Below are positions 49,541 through 58,035 of a DNA stretch of 64,000 nucleotides, in pieces; position 1 is the stretch's first letter; each line of letters opens with the position of its first letter. This DNA comes from JAJUFS01 sp036381175. GTDB lineage: Bacteria > Pseudomonadota > Gammaproteobacteria > Natronospirales > JAJUFS01. A program made the translations under genes and the position numbers. The stretch is from assembly GCA_036381175.1 (NCBI GenBank), contig DASVDI010000058.1:24550-88549 (forward strand), given 5' to 3'. The notes beneath the pieces are model-generated. The model saw nothing but the letters and a program-made list of their open reading frames with translations, was not told the DNA's origin and did no database searches.

Positions 49541-49620
49541 GCCTGGCGGCCCCGCTATCCTAGGTAAAACCCTTAGACCGGAAGCTTTGCGACCCCGCCT
49601 TTCGACGGGTGTGCCTTTTT
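49541..49620 (-). promoter_or_regulatory. c-di-GMP-I (GEMM-I) riboswitch upstream of the DUF4402 pilus locus
   Basis: On the minus strand the leader reads AAGGCACACCCGTCGAAAGG, then GCGGGGTCGCAAAGCTTCCG, then GTCTAAGG, and after the second stem AGGATAGCGGGGCCGCC. This matches the GEMM-I aptamer point for point: the GGCA start, GAAA tetraloop, CGCAAAGC core, TCCGG-CTAA junction and the tetraloop-receptor stem ending GGxAGCGGGGxxxCC. It lies about 200 bases before the pilin ATG and starts about 40 bases after a promoter-like sequence. The ligand is inferred from the family. Confidence 0.88.
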
Positions 49621-49657
49621 CAGACGACGGGGGAATTTTCCCCAATCGGCAGTGTGT

Positions 49658-49686
49658 ACGATAATTTCTATTTAACAGAATGCCAA
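49658..49686 (-). promoter_or_regulatory. Putative sigma70-type promoter of the pilus operon
   Basis: TTGGCA (-35) and TATCGT (-10) are 17 bases apart on the minus strand. The predicted start near 49650 would give a transcript whose first folded element is the c-di-GMP aptamer. Confidence 0.4.
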
Positions 49687-49792
49687 GGATAAAATGCGTT
49701 TTTGTGATGCCGCACACATTAATTTCAGTGAACACTATTGGTATTGATTCGCGTTTCGGTATCACCTGACCCGCTACCAATTCCGAATCCAG

Positions 49793-51055
49793 TCAGCGTT
49801 TTCCACCGCGACGATATGCCCGGGAACGTGCACCTTCATTCGCTGTTCGAGCACCTTTGTCCGTGCGATGCCGTTCCAATACCCAGTTCACGGCGGCTTC
49901 TCCAGCCATGGGACGGGCGATCAGGAATCCCTGTGCATTATCACAACCGATCTGCTCCAGGAAACGCAGCGTGTCTTCATCTTCCACGCCCTCCGCCACC
50001 GCCTTCAAACCCAGGTTGTGGCCGAGATCGACGATCGATTTGATGATGGTTCGCGACTCGCTTGACCACGATGCCGACATGACGAACGATCTGTCGATCT
50101 TGATTTCCGAGAACGGCAGGCGAGAAAGCTGCAACATTGATGAATAGCCGGTGCCGAAGTCATCGATCGACAGGTGAATGCCCTTCATTCGCAAGCGCGT
50201 CATCATGTCCAGTGCAAGTACGGGATCTTCCATGGCCGCGGTTTCGGTCAACTCCAGGGTCAGCAGCGTCGGATCGAAACCGGCGTCGCGGCACAGGCGC
50301 GCAAGTTGATCGGCAAACTGGAAGTTGACGAGCGTGCGCGTGGACAGGTTCACCGCGAGCGACAGTCCCTGCGAAAGAACAGGACCGTGTTGAATCTCTG
50401 TCATCCAACACAGGCCCTGCTGCAACACCTCTTCGGTAAGGCGGTCAATCAACCCGACGGTTTCGGCGAGCGGAATGAAACGATCCGGCATGATCACGCC
50501 GATCTCCGGATGCCTCCACCGCACCAGCGCCTCGAAACCGACCAGCGCACGTGTCGCACAGGAAATCTTCGGTTGGTAAACCAGCTCGAATTGTCCCTGT
50601 TCGAGTGCGGTCCACAGCGCCCCTTCCGTCACTTCAAACCGTTTCCCGTTTCCAGTTCTCCCGGGCCTGGCAAGCGGTGAGTACTCCCGCTTTTGTACGA
50701 GCGATCGCAACTGGTCCGCCTTGAACGGTTTCGACAACACACCGACAACATCGAGATTGCGTTCCACGGCCGCTCGCCGCGCCGCATCGCGAATCCGGCC
50801 TTCAACACCGCTGGATATGATGATGCACGCCTTGCATGCGCGATCGGCGAGCTGCCGCATGATTTCCACGCCGTCCATTTCGGGCATGACCAGGTCCAGC
50901 ACGATGTGGGTCGGATTCCATGACCCCAATTGCTGAAAAAATTCTTCTGGCGCCACGGCGGCCCGATATTGCATGCCAATGCTTTCGGCCATGAGTCCGA
51001 TGGTGCGTCCGATGACAGGATCGTCATCCATGATCAGCAGGCGTTGATCACTCAT
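49793..51055 (-). CDS. REC-EAL response regulator, predicted c-di-GMP phosphodiesterase
   Basis: This 420-residue protein has a receiver (MSDQRLLIMDDDPVIGRTIG; phospho-Asp in HIVLDLVMPEMDG; KPF near 110) and an EAL domain (from about 140). EAL motifs are complete: FEALVRW, NLS in AVNLSTRT, ELTETA, IDDFGTGYSS, IKIDRSFV, AEGVED and NAQGFLIARPM. It should hydrolyse c-di-GMP when phosphorylated. Its ATG at 51055 overlaps the end of the hybrid kinase gene by eight bases, so kinase and EAL are co-translated. The C-terminus is basic. Confidence 0.9.
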   Translation of the reverse strand: MSDQRLLIMDDDPVIGRTIGLMAESIGMQYRAAVAPEEFFQQLGSWNPTHIVLDLVMPEMDGVEIMRQLADRACKACIIISSGVEGRIRDAARRAAVERNLDVVGVLSKPFKADQLRSLVQKREYSPLARPGRTGNGKRFEVTEGALWTALEQGQFELVYQPKISCATRALVGFEALVRWRHPEIGVIMPDRFIPLAETVGLIDRLTEEVLQQGLCWMTEIQHGPVLSQGLSLAVNLSTRTLVNFQFADQLARLCRDAGFDPTLLTLELTETAAMEDPVLALDMMTRLRMKGIHLSIDDFGTGYSSMLQLSRLPFSEIKIDRSFVMSASWSSESRTIIKSIVDLGHNLGLKAVAEGVEDEDTLRFLEQIGCDNAQGFLIARPMAGEAAVNWVLERHRTDKGARTANEGARSRAYRRGGKR

Positions 51056-54041
51056 GCATTTCTCCCACGCGCACGCGCCTGATTCCCGGTGCGGCAAGCA
51101 CCTCGCGGATTTTCAGGGCCACGTCGGCCCTGCGGTAAGGTTTCTTCAGGAATTGCACGAAAACGCCTGTCGCATCCGGAAACAGGTCGATGCCTTCGGT
51201 GTAACCCGATGTGTACAACACCTTCAAATCCGGGCGCATGTCCAGCGCAGACTCCACCAGTTCGCGGCCGTTCATGCCGTCGGGAAGAATCACATCGGTA
51301 AACAGCAGGTTGATATCCGAAACAGCACGCAGTGCTTCCAGTGCTTCCCGTCCATTGGTTGCGGCAATCACGTGATAGCCAAGATTGCGCAGGACCTTGT
51401 GCACATGGTGTCTTACTTGCGGATCGTCTTCGACAACGAGCACCTTTTCGAAACCATAGACGGTCCGGCCGCTGTCGAACGATTCCTCTACAACCGCCCC
51501 GGCACGGGCGTCAACAACACGCGGAAGATAAATCTGCACCCGCGTTCCCTGCCCGACCTCGGAATGGATTTCGATGTGGCCGCGAGATTGCTTGACGAAG
51601 CCGTACACCATGCTCAGTCCGAGACCGGTGCCCTTTCCCTTTTCCTTGGTCGTGAAGAACGGATCGAAAACGCGCTCGCGGATTTCATCGGGAATTCCCT
51701 GTCCGGTGTCGGATACCGACAGCAGGACGTACTCCCCTGGCGCGACCTCGGAACGTCCGACGGCGGTGTCCTGTTCCAGCACGGTATTGGTTGTCTCGAT
51801 GACAAGACGTCCGCGCCCCTGCATGGCGTCGCGGGCGTTGATGCAAAGATTCAACAAGGCGGCTTCAAGTTCGGAACTGTCGACAAACGCTGTCCACAAG
51901 CCTGGCGCATTCGAAACCTCGAGGCTGATATTTTCGCTCAGGGTCCGGCGCAGCAATCCGTCCATGCCCGCGACAAGCTGATGGACGTTCACGGCGCGCG
52001 GCTCCAGCGCCTGGCGCCGGCCGAAAGCCAGCAACCGGTGCGTCAGCTCCGAGCCGCGCTCCGCAGATATCCTGATCACTTCAGCCAGTTCTCGCAGTTG
52101 CGCGTTGTCGGCAAGCTGACTGACGAGCAAGTCCGCGCCGCCAAGAATCACCGTCAGCAGGTTATTGAAATCGTGTGCAACACCGCCGGTAAGCTGTCCG
52201 ATCGATTCAAGACGCTGCGACTGGCGAAGTTGCTCTTCCAGGTTTTCGCGTTCCACCGCCATGCGCTTGTGTTCGGTGACATCCCGGAAATACACCGCCA
52301 GGCCCTGTGCCGACGGATACGCCGTCACGTCCACCCAGATCTCGAGCGGCGGATAAAACGCTTCGAAATTCGCGGTGTGCCCTTCGGTCATCGCCTGCCG
52401 GTACTCACGATCAAATTTCGTACCGACAGCGTCCTTGAACTCTTTCCACACCGACTTTCCCAGCAGATCGGCGCGTCGGCGCCGCAGCAATCGTTCAGCC
52501 TGTTGATTGACATACGTGAAGCGCCAGTCGCGATCCAGCGTGAAAAAGGCGTCCGTAATGCTCTCCAGTGTGGTCTGGAGACTTTCGGCCAGCCGCGTGA
52601 TGACCTTCTCGGCACGCTTGCGCCCGTGGATGTCGATCGCGGTTCCGTACCACTTGATGATCTTCCCGTTTTCATCGCGGATAGGTAGCGCGCGCACGAG
52701 ATGCCACCGGTCAGTTCTGTTTCCATCGCGAAGAATGCGGAACTCGACCGAGTACGGACGTTCAGTGCTGAGCGCTTCCCGCCACGCCACGAGGCAGCGC
52801 TCCCTGTCATCCGGATGCACTGCATTGAGCCAGCGCTCGCCGGGAAGATCCGTGTTTTTCATCGCGGTGTAGCTGCTGAACGCGCGGTTCGCATAATCCA
52901 CACTTCCGTCCGGCTCCGCGGTCCACACAATGAGCGGCATGGCGTCAGCGAATTGCTGGAACCGCTGCCGGCTCCGGAACAACTCATGCTCCGCCTGCTT
53001 CTTTTCGCTGATGTCCTGGAAGGCACCCTGGACACGCACGATCTTCCCGCTGGAATCGCGCACTGCCTGGCCAATGCTCCGAACCCATGCTCGTTGGCCG
53101 TCGGCGGCAACAATCTGGAGCTCTTCATCATAGGGAATGCCATCGCGGGCACAGGCATTGAATACGGCTTCAATCCGGACACGGTACGGGGGCGGGTAGT
53201 AATTGATCGCATCTTCGAGCGAAACGGTTGTACCGGGCGGTTCACCGTGGATAGAACAGACTTCATCCGACCAGAACACTCGATTCGTGAGCAGATCCAC
53301 ATCCCAGCCGCCAACGTGCGCAAGACGGGAAACCATTTGCATCAGGCGTTCACTGGCCCGCAACCGCTCGTCCGCTTCGCGGCGCTCGGTGGTGTCGCGC
53401 ATGAAAACGGCCGTGCGTTCTTCGCCCTGCTCGTCGCGAATGACGATGGTGCTGACTTCGGCGACAAACTCGCTGCCATCCTTCCGACGCGCACGCACCT
53501 CACCACGCGCCTGTCCGGTCCTCCGCCGTGTTGCGAGCATTTCCTGGAAGGCGGAATCGTTTTCGTCGATGATCCCGCGGCGCCCGGCCCCGCAAAAATC
53601 CGCTTCCGATATCGCAAACAACGTGCAGGCCGCCGGATTCGCGGAGATGATGCTGCCGTCCGGTCTGGTGAGAAAGATCGCATCCATGCTGTAGTCGTAA
53701 AGTGAACGAAAGCATGCAGCGTTGACCTCAAGCCGTTCGAAACCGCCATGCTCATCCAGACCGGCAGTTCCGGATGCTTTTATTCTTTTCACGCTTCCAC
53801 GCCGTGAGCAGCACGACCGGATAATCCTGTCATCCACGCGCAACATGAACACAACAGATAACAGGAACAGCAACATGACGCTCGCCGTGCTCGCGACGAG
53901 GGCCAACTCGGCAACATCCCTCTTGAGAAGGAACGCAGCGGCGTTGGTGGCCGCCCATCCGCTCGCCAACAGGAGATGGACACGGCCAATTCTCATCGCG
54001 ATATCGGCATCATCACGCTTCGCAAACAATTCGTCTTGCAT
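51048..54041 (-). CDS. Membrane-anchored PAS-rich hybrid sensor histidine kinase
   Basis: This 997-residue protein has two N-terminal transmembrane helices (about 22-65: LLLASGWAATNAAAFLL and VASTASVMLLFLLSVVFML), then four to five PAS/PAC modules with PAC ends such as TAVFMRDTTERREADE, IVRVQGAFQDISEKKQAE, IIKWYGTAIDIHGRK and AVYFRDVTEHKRM. HisKA has QLTGGVAHDFNNLLTV; the HATPase has SVSDTGQGIPDEI and FFTTKEKGKGTGLGLSM; the receiver has LLFTDVILPDG. It precedes and overlaps the REC-EAL gene, its obvious phosphorelay output. A c-di-GMP-I riboswitch lies in its leader. The architecture parallels the soluble hybrid kinase at 21-24 kb. Confidence 0.88.
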   Translation of the reverse strand: MQDELFAKRDDADIAMRIGRVHLLLASGWAATNAAAFLLKRDVAELALVASTASVMLLFLLSVVFMLRVDDRIIRSCCSRRGSVKRIKASGTAGLDEHGGFERLEVNAACFRSLYDYSMDAIFLTRPDGSIISANPAACTLFAISEADFCGAGRRGIIDENDSAFQEMLATRRRTGQARGEVRARRKDGSEFVAEVSTIVIRDEQGEERTAVFMRDTTERREADERLRASERLMQMVSRLAHVGGWDVDLLTNRVFWSDEVCSIHGEPPGTTVSLEDAINYYPPPYRVRIEAVFNACARDGIPYDEELQIVAADGQRAWVRSIGQAVRDSSGKIVRVQGAFQDISEKKQAEHELFRSRQRFQQFADAMPLIVWTAEPDGSVDYANRAFSSYTAMKNTDLPGERWLNAVHPDDRERCLVAWREALSTERPYSVEFRILRDGNRTDRWHLVRALPIRDENGKIIKWYGTAIDIHGRKRAEKVITRLAESLQTTLESITDAFFTLDRDWRFTYVNQQAERLLRRRRADLLGKSVWKEFKDAVGTKFDREYRQAMTEGHTANFEAFYPPLEIWVDVTAYPSAQGLAVYFRDVTEHKRMAVERENLEEQLRQSQRLESIGQLTGGVAHDFNNLLTVILGGADLLVSQLADNAQLRELAEVIRISAERGSELTHRLLAFGRRQALEPRAVNVHQLVAGMDGLLRRTLSENISLEVSNAPGLWTAFVDSSELEAALLNLCINARDAMQGRGRLVIETTNTVLEQDTAVGRSEVAPGEYVLLSVSDTGQGIPDEIRERVFDPFFTTKEKGKGTGLGLSMVYGFVKQSRGHIEIHSEVGQGTRVQIYLPRVVDARAGAVVEESFDSGRTVYGFEKVLVVEDDPQVRHHVHKVLRNLGYHVIAATNGREALEALRAVSDINLLFTDVILPDGMNGRELVESALDMRPDLKVLYTSGYTEGIDLFPDATGVFVQFLKKPYRRADVALKIREVLAAPGIRRVRVGEMHE

Positions 54042-54229
54042 GTCCCTCCCCTCACGCTATCCCCAGGAACAAGAAACCGTGCACTGACACCGTCAATAGA
54101 AAGCGTCGTTGCACAAGCACGCGAACGACACGGCAAATGCCGTCGATGCGATGTCCACGAAAAAGGAAACGCCGCGAGAGAGAGCTCCACGCGGAGGGGT
54201 AATGAGCGCAGCGCTCGCTGCGACTGCAT

Positions 54230-54310
54230 TTGGCGGTCCCGCTACCAAGGCTCCACTGGAGAACCTACAGGCCGGTGACTTTGCGTCCCCACCTTTCGAT
54301 GAGTTTGCCT
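54230..54310 (-). promoter_or_regulatory. c-di-GMP-I (GEMM-I) riboswitch upstream of the hybrid kinase/EAL operon
   Basis: The minus-strand leader reads AAGGCAAACTCATCGAAAGG, then TGGGGACGCAAAGTCACCGG, then CCTGTAGG and finally TTGGTAGCGGGACCGCC. The GGCAA start, GAAA tetraloop, GACGCAAAG core and GGTAGCGGG receptor stem identify a GEMM-I aptamer. A promoter-like GATAAT with TG extension lies at 54326-54331, putting the start of the RNA about ten bases before the aptamer. The kinase ATG is about 190 bases downstream. No clear terminator is seen, so control may be at translation. Confidence 0.85.
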
Positions 54311-54400
54311 TTGTCGTGCGGTGCAATTATCACATTTTAATAAGACATAATCACGCGGACCGGTTTTCTTCTCCCGGCCACTGGGCGTTGGCAGAGCAAC

Positions 54401-54434
54401 AAAAAAAGGGTCAGCCCGAACGGGCTGACCCTTT
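54401..54434 (-). terminator. Terminator of tRNA-Thr
   Basis: On the minus strand, AAAGGGTCAGCCCG pairs with CGGGCTGACCCTTT across a TT loop, followed by a run of T. It lies right after the tRNA 3' end. Confidence 0.8.
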
Positions 54435-54439
54435 GTTAT

Positions 54440-54515
<76 letters not shown>

Positions 54516-54580
54516 GAATGCGGAAGGCGCGCATTATATGGGATGGCTCAAGGTCCGGCAATGAAGACCTCGGCGAGATG

Positions 54581-54982
54581 TCAGGCTTTCGGACGCACCC
54601 GGATGACTACGTCAACGCCAGCCAGTTCACGGTTGCCCGGCACGTTCGGCAAGCGCGAGAAATCCACGGCGCCGGCAGGAATGTCGCTCAGCTCGCCTGT
54701 AGTGATGTCATAGAAATGATGGTGTTCGGTGGTGGTGGAGTCGTAGAAGACCCGGCCGGGATCGACGACGACTTCCCGCAGCAGGCCGTGTGCGCTGAAC
54801 AGTTTGAGCGTGTTGTAGACCGTGGCGACGGACACCTTGCGGGAACCTGCGTTCACGCGGGCATGAACCTGGTCGGCGGTGAGGTGCTGCGGTTTCGACA
54901 GCAGCACATCGGCAACAGCAAGGCGCTGCGGCGTCGGACTGATGCCGTGTGAAACAAGACTGGCTTTCATGGTGTCGTGCAT
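54581..54982 (-). CDS. Fur-family transcriptional regulator
   Basis: This 133-residue protein has the Fur winged helix (MKASLVSHGISPTPQRLAV; VSVATVYNTLKLFSAHGLLRE) and the regulatory metal segment TEHHHFYDITTGELSDIP. It lacks the C-terminal CxxC zinc site of classical Fur and resembles the Irr-like/peroxide-type members. A TATACT box only nine bases before the ATG and the lack of a ribosome site suggest a leaderless mRNA. It is followed by tRNA-Thr and preceded by the ThiO-like gene, both on the same strand. Confidence 0.8.
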   Translation of the reverse strand: MHDTMKASLVSHGISPTPQRLAVADVLLSKPQHLTADQVHARVNAGSRKVSVATVYNTLKLFSAHGLLREVVVDPGRVFYDSTTTEHHHFYDITTGELSDIPAGAVDFSRLPNVPGNRELAGVDVVIRVRPKA

Positions 54983-55052
54983 GGGGAAAGTATAGTTTCG
55001 TGCGCTGGAGTTAGTCTAATTCTTTGTATTGAATGACTTTTTCCGTGCCGCA

Positions 55053-56150
55053 TCATCGGTCGGGGCGGTATTCGCCGGGATCGAGTATGGGCGACCGTTC
55101 CAGGAGGATGTCCGCGATCAGGCGCGCAGAGGCCGGTGCGGTGGTGAGACCGTGGCGGAAATGTCCGGTGTTGAAATACAGCCCGCGCAAGCTGGAATGC
55201 GCGCCGATATACGGCAGTCCGTCGGGCGTTGCGGGACGCAGGCCGGACCAGTGCCGCTCGATCTTGAGGTTCCCGAGCGCGGGCAGGATGGCGGCGGCGG
55301 ACTCCTGCAAGGCATCGCGCGCATCCGGCGTGGTGTCGCGATCAAACCCGGTTTCCTCGATGGTGCTGCCGACAACGATACTGCCGTTGCGCCTTGGAAT
55401 GATGTAGCAGTCGCTATCCAGCAGGATGCGCGAAAGCAGGCCCGGCGGCGCATCGAACTGGATGACCTGCCCTTTCACGGGCCGCACGTCACTGCCGATG
55501 CCCAACGGTTTGACGAGATCACCGGACCAGGCGCCGGCGCAAACCACCACGCGCGGTGCGCTGATTTCACCGTCACTCGTCATGACACCGGTCACGCGGC
55601 TGTCGCTCGTGGCAATGCCCGTGACTTCCACGTCTTCGCGAATGGGAATGCCGCTGCCGTAAACCGATTCGGTAAGCGCGCGCATGAGTCTTGAACTGTG
55701 AACGTGCGAAACGGTAGGCAGGAACACGGCCGGGCGCGCCGGGCTGCCGCCGAGCGCCGGTTCGCGCAGCACGACCTGCGCTGGGTCGAGAATATCCAGC
55801 GGGCGCGCGCTGTAACGCGCCCAGGCCTGTGCGACCTGGCGCTCGTCGTCGCCGAACACCAGCATGCCGCTGTTGACGAGTTCCGGATCAATGGCGGAAT
55901 CGCGCCGCAGGTCACCCACGAGCACGGGGTAATACTGCTGGCTCCAGTGCGCGAGCGCCTGCAGTGGCGCCTGCACTCGCCAGGGATAAAGCGGGGAAAG
56001 AATGCCGGCCGACGCGCGCGACGCTTCGCGCCCAGGTTGGCCTCTTTCTATAAGGAGTACGGAAAGCCCCGCGCGACCGAGTTCGCGTGCGGTAAGAAGA
56101 CCAAAAACGCCTGCCCCGACTACAATGACGTCCGGTTTCTGCGTGGTCAT
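55053..56150 (-). CDS. thiO: ThiO-like glycine oxidase / FAD-dependent oxidoreductase
   Basis: This 365-residue flavoprotein begins MTTQKPDVIVVGAGVFGLLT, the GxGxxG dinucleotide fold, followed by LLIERGQPGREASRASAGIL, the ThiO/DAO family motif. A second flavin-binding segment is VVVCAGAWSGDLVKPLG and the C-terminal HWSGLRPATPDGLPYIG and FNTGHFRHGLTTAPASA close the site. Glycine oxidase gives the iminoglycine for thiazole synthesis in thiamine biosynthesis, but no thiamine genes are near, so a related amine oxidase cannot be excluded. The start at 56150 is preferred over 56246, which lies in the divergent promoter. Confidence 0.8.
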   Translation of the reverse strand: MTTQKPDVIVVGAGVFGLLTARELGRAGLSVLLIERGQPGREASRASAGILSPLYPWRVQAPLQALAHWSQQYYPVLVGDLRRDSAIDPELVNSGMLVFGDDERQVAQAWARYSARPLDILDPAQVVLREPALGGSPARPAVFLPTVSHVHSSRLMRALTESVYGSGIPIREDVEVTGIATSDSRVTGVMTSDGEISAPRVVVCAGAWSGDLVKPLGIGSDVRPVKGQVIQFDAPPGLLSRILLDSDCYIIPRRNGSIVVGSTIEETGFDRDTTPDARDALQESAAAILPALGNLKIERHWSGLRPATPDGLPYIGAHSSLRGLYFNTGHFRHGLTTAPASARLIADILLERSPILDPGEYRPDR

Positions 56151-56260
56151 TCGCCAAGCCCCCGTTCCACGACGTGATTTCTTGCTAGAATTCTGGGAGG
56201 CATTGTGCCACCGGCCCCCGAAAGGCACCAGCAAACCCGCCCTCAAGGAAGGAGAGGCTC

Positions 56261-56824
56261 ATGCGCAAGGACAGCGGATTCACCCTCATTGAATTGATCG
56301 TCACCATTTCGGTCGCAGCGATACTCGTCGGGATCGGTATTCCCTCCATGACCGACCTGATGAAAACCAACCGGCGCGCTTCCGCAGTGAACTCCCTCGT
56401 CTCGCAAATGCAACTGGCCCGCAGCACGGCCGCCAGTCGCGGCGTCGCGGTGTCGCTTTGCCATTCCAGTAACGCCAGCAGTTGTTCTGGGCAGGAAGAC
56501 CCGGACTGGGCGCAAGGCTGGGTACTTTTCATCGACAACAACCAGGATGGCAATCCCGACGCCACCGACGGCAACGGCAACATGGACGCCGGCGAAACGT
56601 TGGTATCCACCGGCGCGGCAAGAAACGGCGTCACCATGCCGTCAAATCGGACAAGCTTCGCGTTCAACCCCGGCTTTCAGCTGGGAACGGCGGGCACGGT
56701 TGCGGTCTGCGTCGACAAGGAAAACGTCAATGCCCGCTGGATCGCCGTCGGCACTACCGGTCGGCCTCGCCTGAGCAAGGACAGGGAAACCGACGATCCC
56801 GACTGCACAACGCTCGGTCCCTGA
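56261..56824 (+). CDS. fimT: GspH/FimT-type minor pseudopilin (first copy)
   Basis: This 187-residue protein starts MRKDSGFTLIELIVTISVAA, a type III prepilin peptide cleaved after Gly6. The C-terminal GspH domain ends ARWIAVGTTGRPRLSK, typical of FimT/GspH subunits. A short run NNQDGNPDATDGNGNMDAGE resembles a calcium-binding loop. It is first in the minor-pilin operon, with an AAGGAAGGAGAGG ribosome site. Minor pilins of this kind prime pilus assembly with PilV, W, X and PilY1. Confidence 0.88.
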   Translation: MRKDSGFTLIELIVTISVAAILVGIGIPSMTDLMKTNRRASAVNSLVSQMQLARSTAASRGVAVSLCHSSNASSCSGQEDPDWAQGWVLFIDNNQDGNPDATDGNGNMDAGETLVSTGAARNGVTMPSNRTSFAFNPGFQLGTAGTVAVCVDKENVNARWIAVGTTGRPRLSKDRETDDPDCTTLGP

Positions 56825-56928
56825 TACCGCTTTTCCTTACCGCCTTTCCCCGAAATCCCATCGGCGAAAACTGACCACTCATCCGCCGTTGGGTTGTATC
56901 CCCCACGACAGCTTCTATAGTCGTGGTC

Positions 56929-57531
56929 ATGGAAAAAGTCCCCCAAAACGGCTTCACGCTGCTGGAACTCATGGTCACGATCCTCATCATTGCGATCGTG
57001 ACGACCCTGGCTGTTCCGGCCATGTCCGACCTCGTCAAGAACAACCGCCTTACCTCGGCCATCAACGATTTCATTGCCTCCACTACCCTGGCTCGTAGCG
57101 AAGCCATCAAGCGGCGCGCGCCGGTCACGGTCTGCATCAGCGACGATCCTCTAGCCGCTGCACCGGTCTGTGATACGAACGCCGGCGGTCAGTGGGAAAC
57201 CGGCTGGGTGGTGTTTTCGGATACGGACGGCGACGCCGTCATCGATGCCGGCGAGACTCTCCTGCAGCAACACGCGCCGCTGGATGCCAGTGTTGAAATC
57301 CGGACCGACGCCGTACTCGCCGAATATGTCTCCTTCTCCAGTTCAGGACAGACGCGCGATATCGCGGGCGTGTCCGTTACGGGCGATCTGGTTTTCTGCG
57401 ACGACCGCGGTATCACGGACACCGGTGACGGGGTTTCCACAGCCCGCGCAATCACACTGTCCCGCACGGGACGACCGCAATCGCTGAGCAAACAGGCGGC
57501 CATTGTCGGGACGGAAGTGGGCTGTCCATGA
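56929..57531 (+). CDS. fimT: GspH/FimT-type minor pseudopilin (second copy)
   Basis: This 200-residue protein starts MEKVPQNGFTLLELMVTILI and shares the FimT architecture with the gene before it, including a loop DTDGDAVIDAGETLL and an ending ARAITLSRTGRPQSLSKQ. The two are not near-identical, so the duplication is old. There are 104 bases between them and the stop overlaps the pilV start. The start at 56929 is preferred to 56923. Confidence 0.87.
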   Translation: MEKVPQNGFTLLELMVTILIIAIVTTLAVPAMSDLVKNNRLTSAINDFIASTTLARSEAIKRRAPVTVCISDDPLAAAPVCDTNAGGQWETGWVVFSDTDGDAVIDAGETLLQQHAPLDASVEIRTDAVLAEYVSFSSSGQTRDIAGVSVTGDLVFCDDRGITDTGDGVSTARAITLSRTGRPQSLSKQAAIVGTEVGCP

Positions 57532-58034
57532 GGTGTCCTATGACAATTTCCCGGAAGCCACGCGCCGGAAATAGCCGGGGATTCACGCTGATCGAAGTCC
57601 TGATCGCGGTGGTCGTCCTGTCCGTTGGCATGCTCGGCGTCGCGGCGCTGTTGATCAACAGCCTCCAATCCAGCGGCAGCGCCATCCTGCGCACGCGCGC
57701 GGTGACATTCGCCGAAGACATGGCTGACCGGATTCGCGCGAACAGCGCAGCGGGCGCAAGTTACGTGGTGGACCTCGCGGGAATGGGCGCGAACAACAAC
57801 TGCACGGACACCGCGAATACCGTTGCGGCGAACTGCACATCCGCGGCGCTCGCAATGCATGACATTTTCCTCTGGAAAACGTTGCTTGCCGCTCCCCAGA
57901 CAGGCCTGCCAAACGGCCAGGCGTCCATCACGCGCGCCGCGGCGGGGACCATTTCGCAATACACCATTACCGTTCAGTGGTCGGAGCAGGACGGCAACGA
58001 CTACGACTACGTGCTGACATTCCAGGCGATATGA
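57528..58034 (+). CDS. pilV: Type IV pilus minor pilin PilV
   Basis: This 168-residue prepilin has RGFTLIEVLIAVVVLSVGML after an 18-residue basic leader and the PilV features GVAALLINSLQSSGSA and EDMADRIRANSAAG. Four Cys could form disulfides. It overlaps the second fimT gene by four bases and pilW starts just after it. It is part of the initiation complex of the pilus. Confidence 0.88.
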   Translation: MRCPMTISRKPRAGNSRGFTLIEVLIAVVVLSVGMLGVAALLINSLQSSGSAILRTRAVTFAEDMADRIRANSAAGASYVVDLAGMGANNNCTDTANTVAANCTSAALAMHDIFLWKTLLAAPQTGLPNGQASITRAAAGTISQYTITVQWSEQDGNDYDYVLTFQAI

Positions 58035-58035
58035 C

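Noticed and set aside
51054..52688. 544-codon plus-strand frame antisense to the second hybrid kinase
   Set aside because: Same reason as above; it is a mirror frame of a convincing kinase gene.
56160..56260. Possible third c-di-GMP riboswitch before the minor-pilin operon
   Set aside because: A CCGAAAGG loop is present but the CGCAAAG core and receptor stem of GEMM-I are absent.
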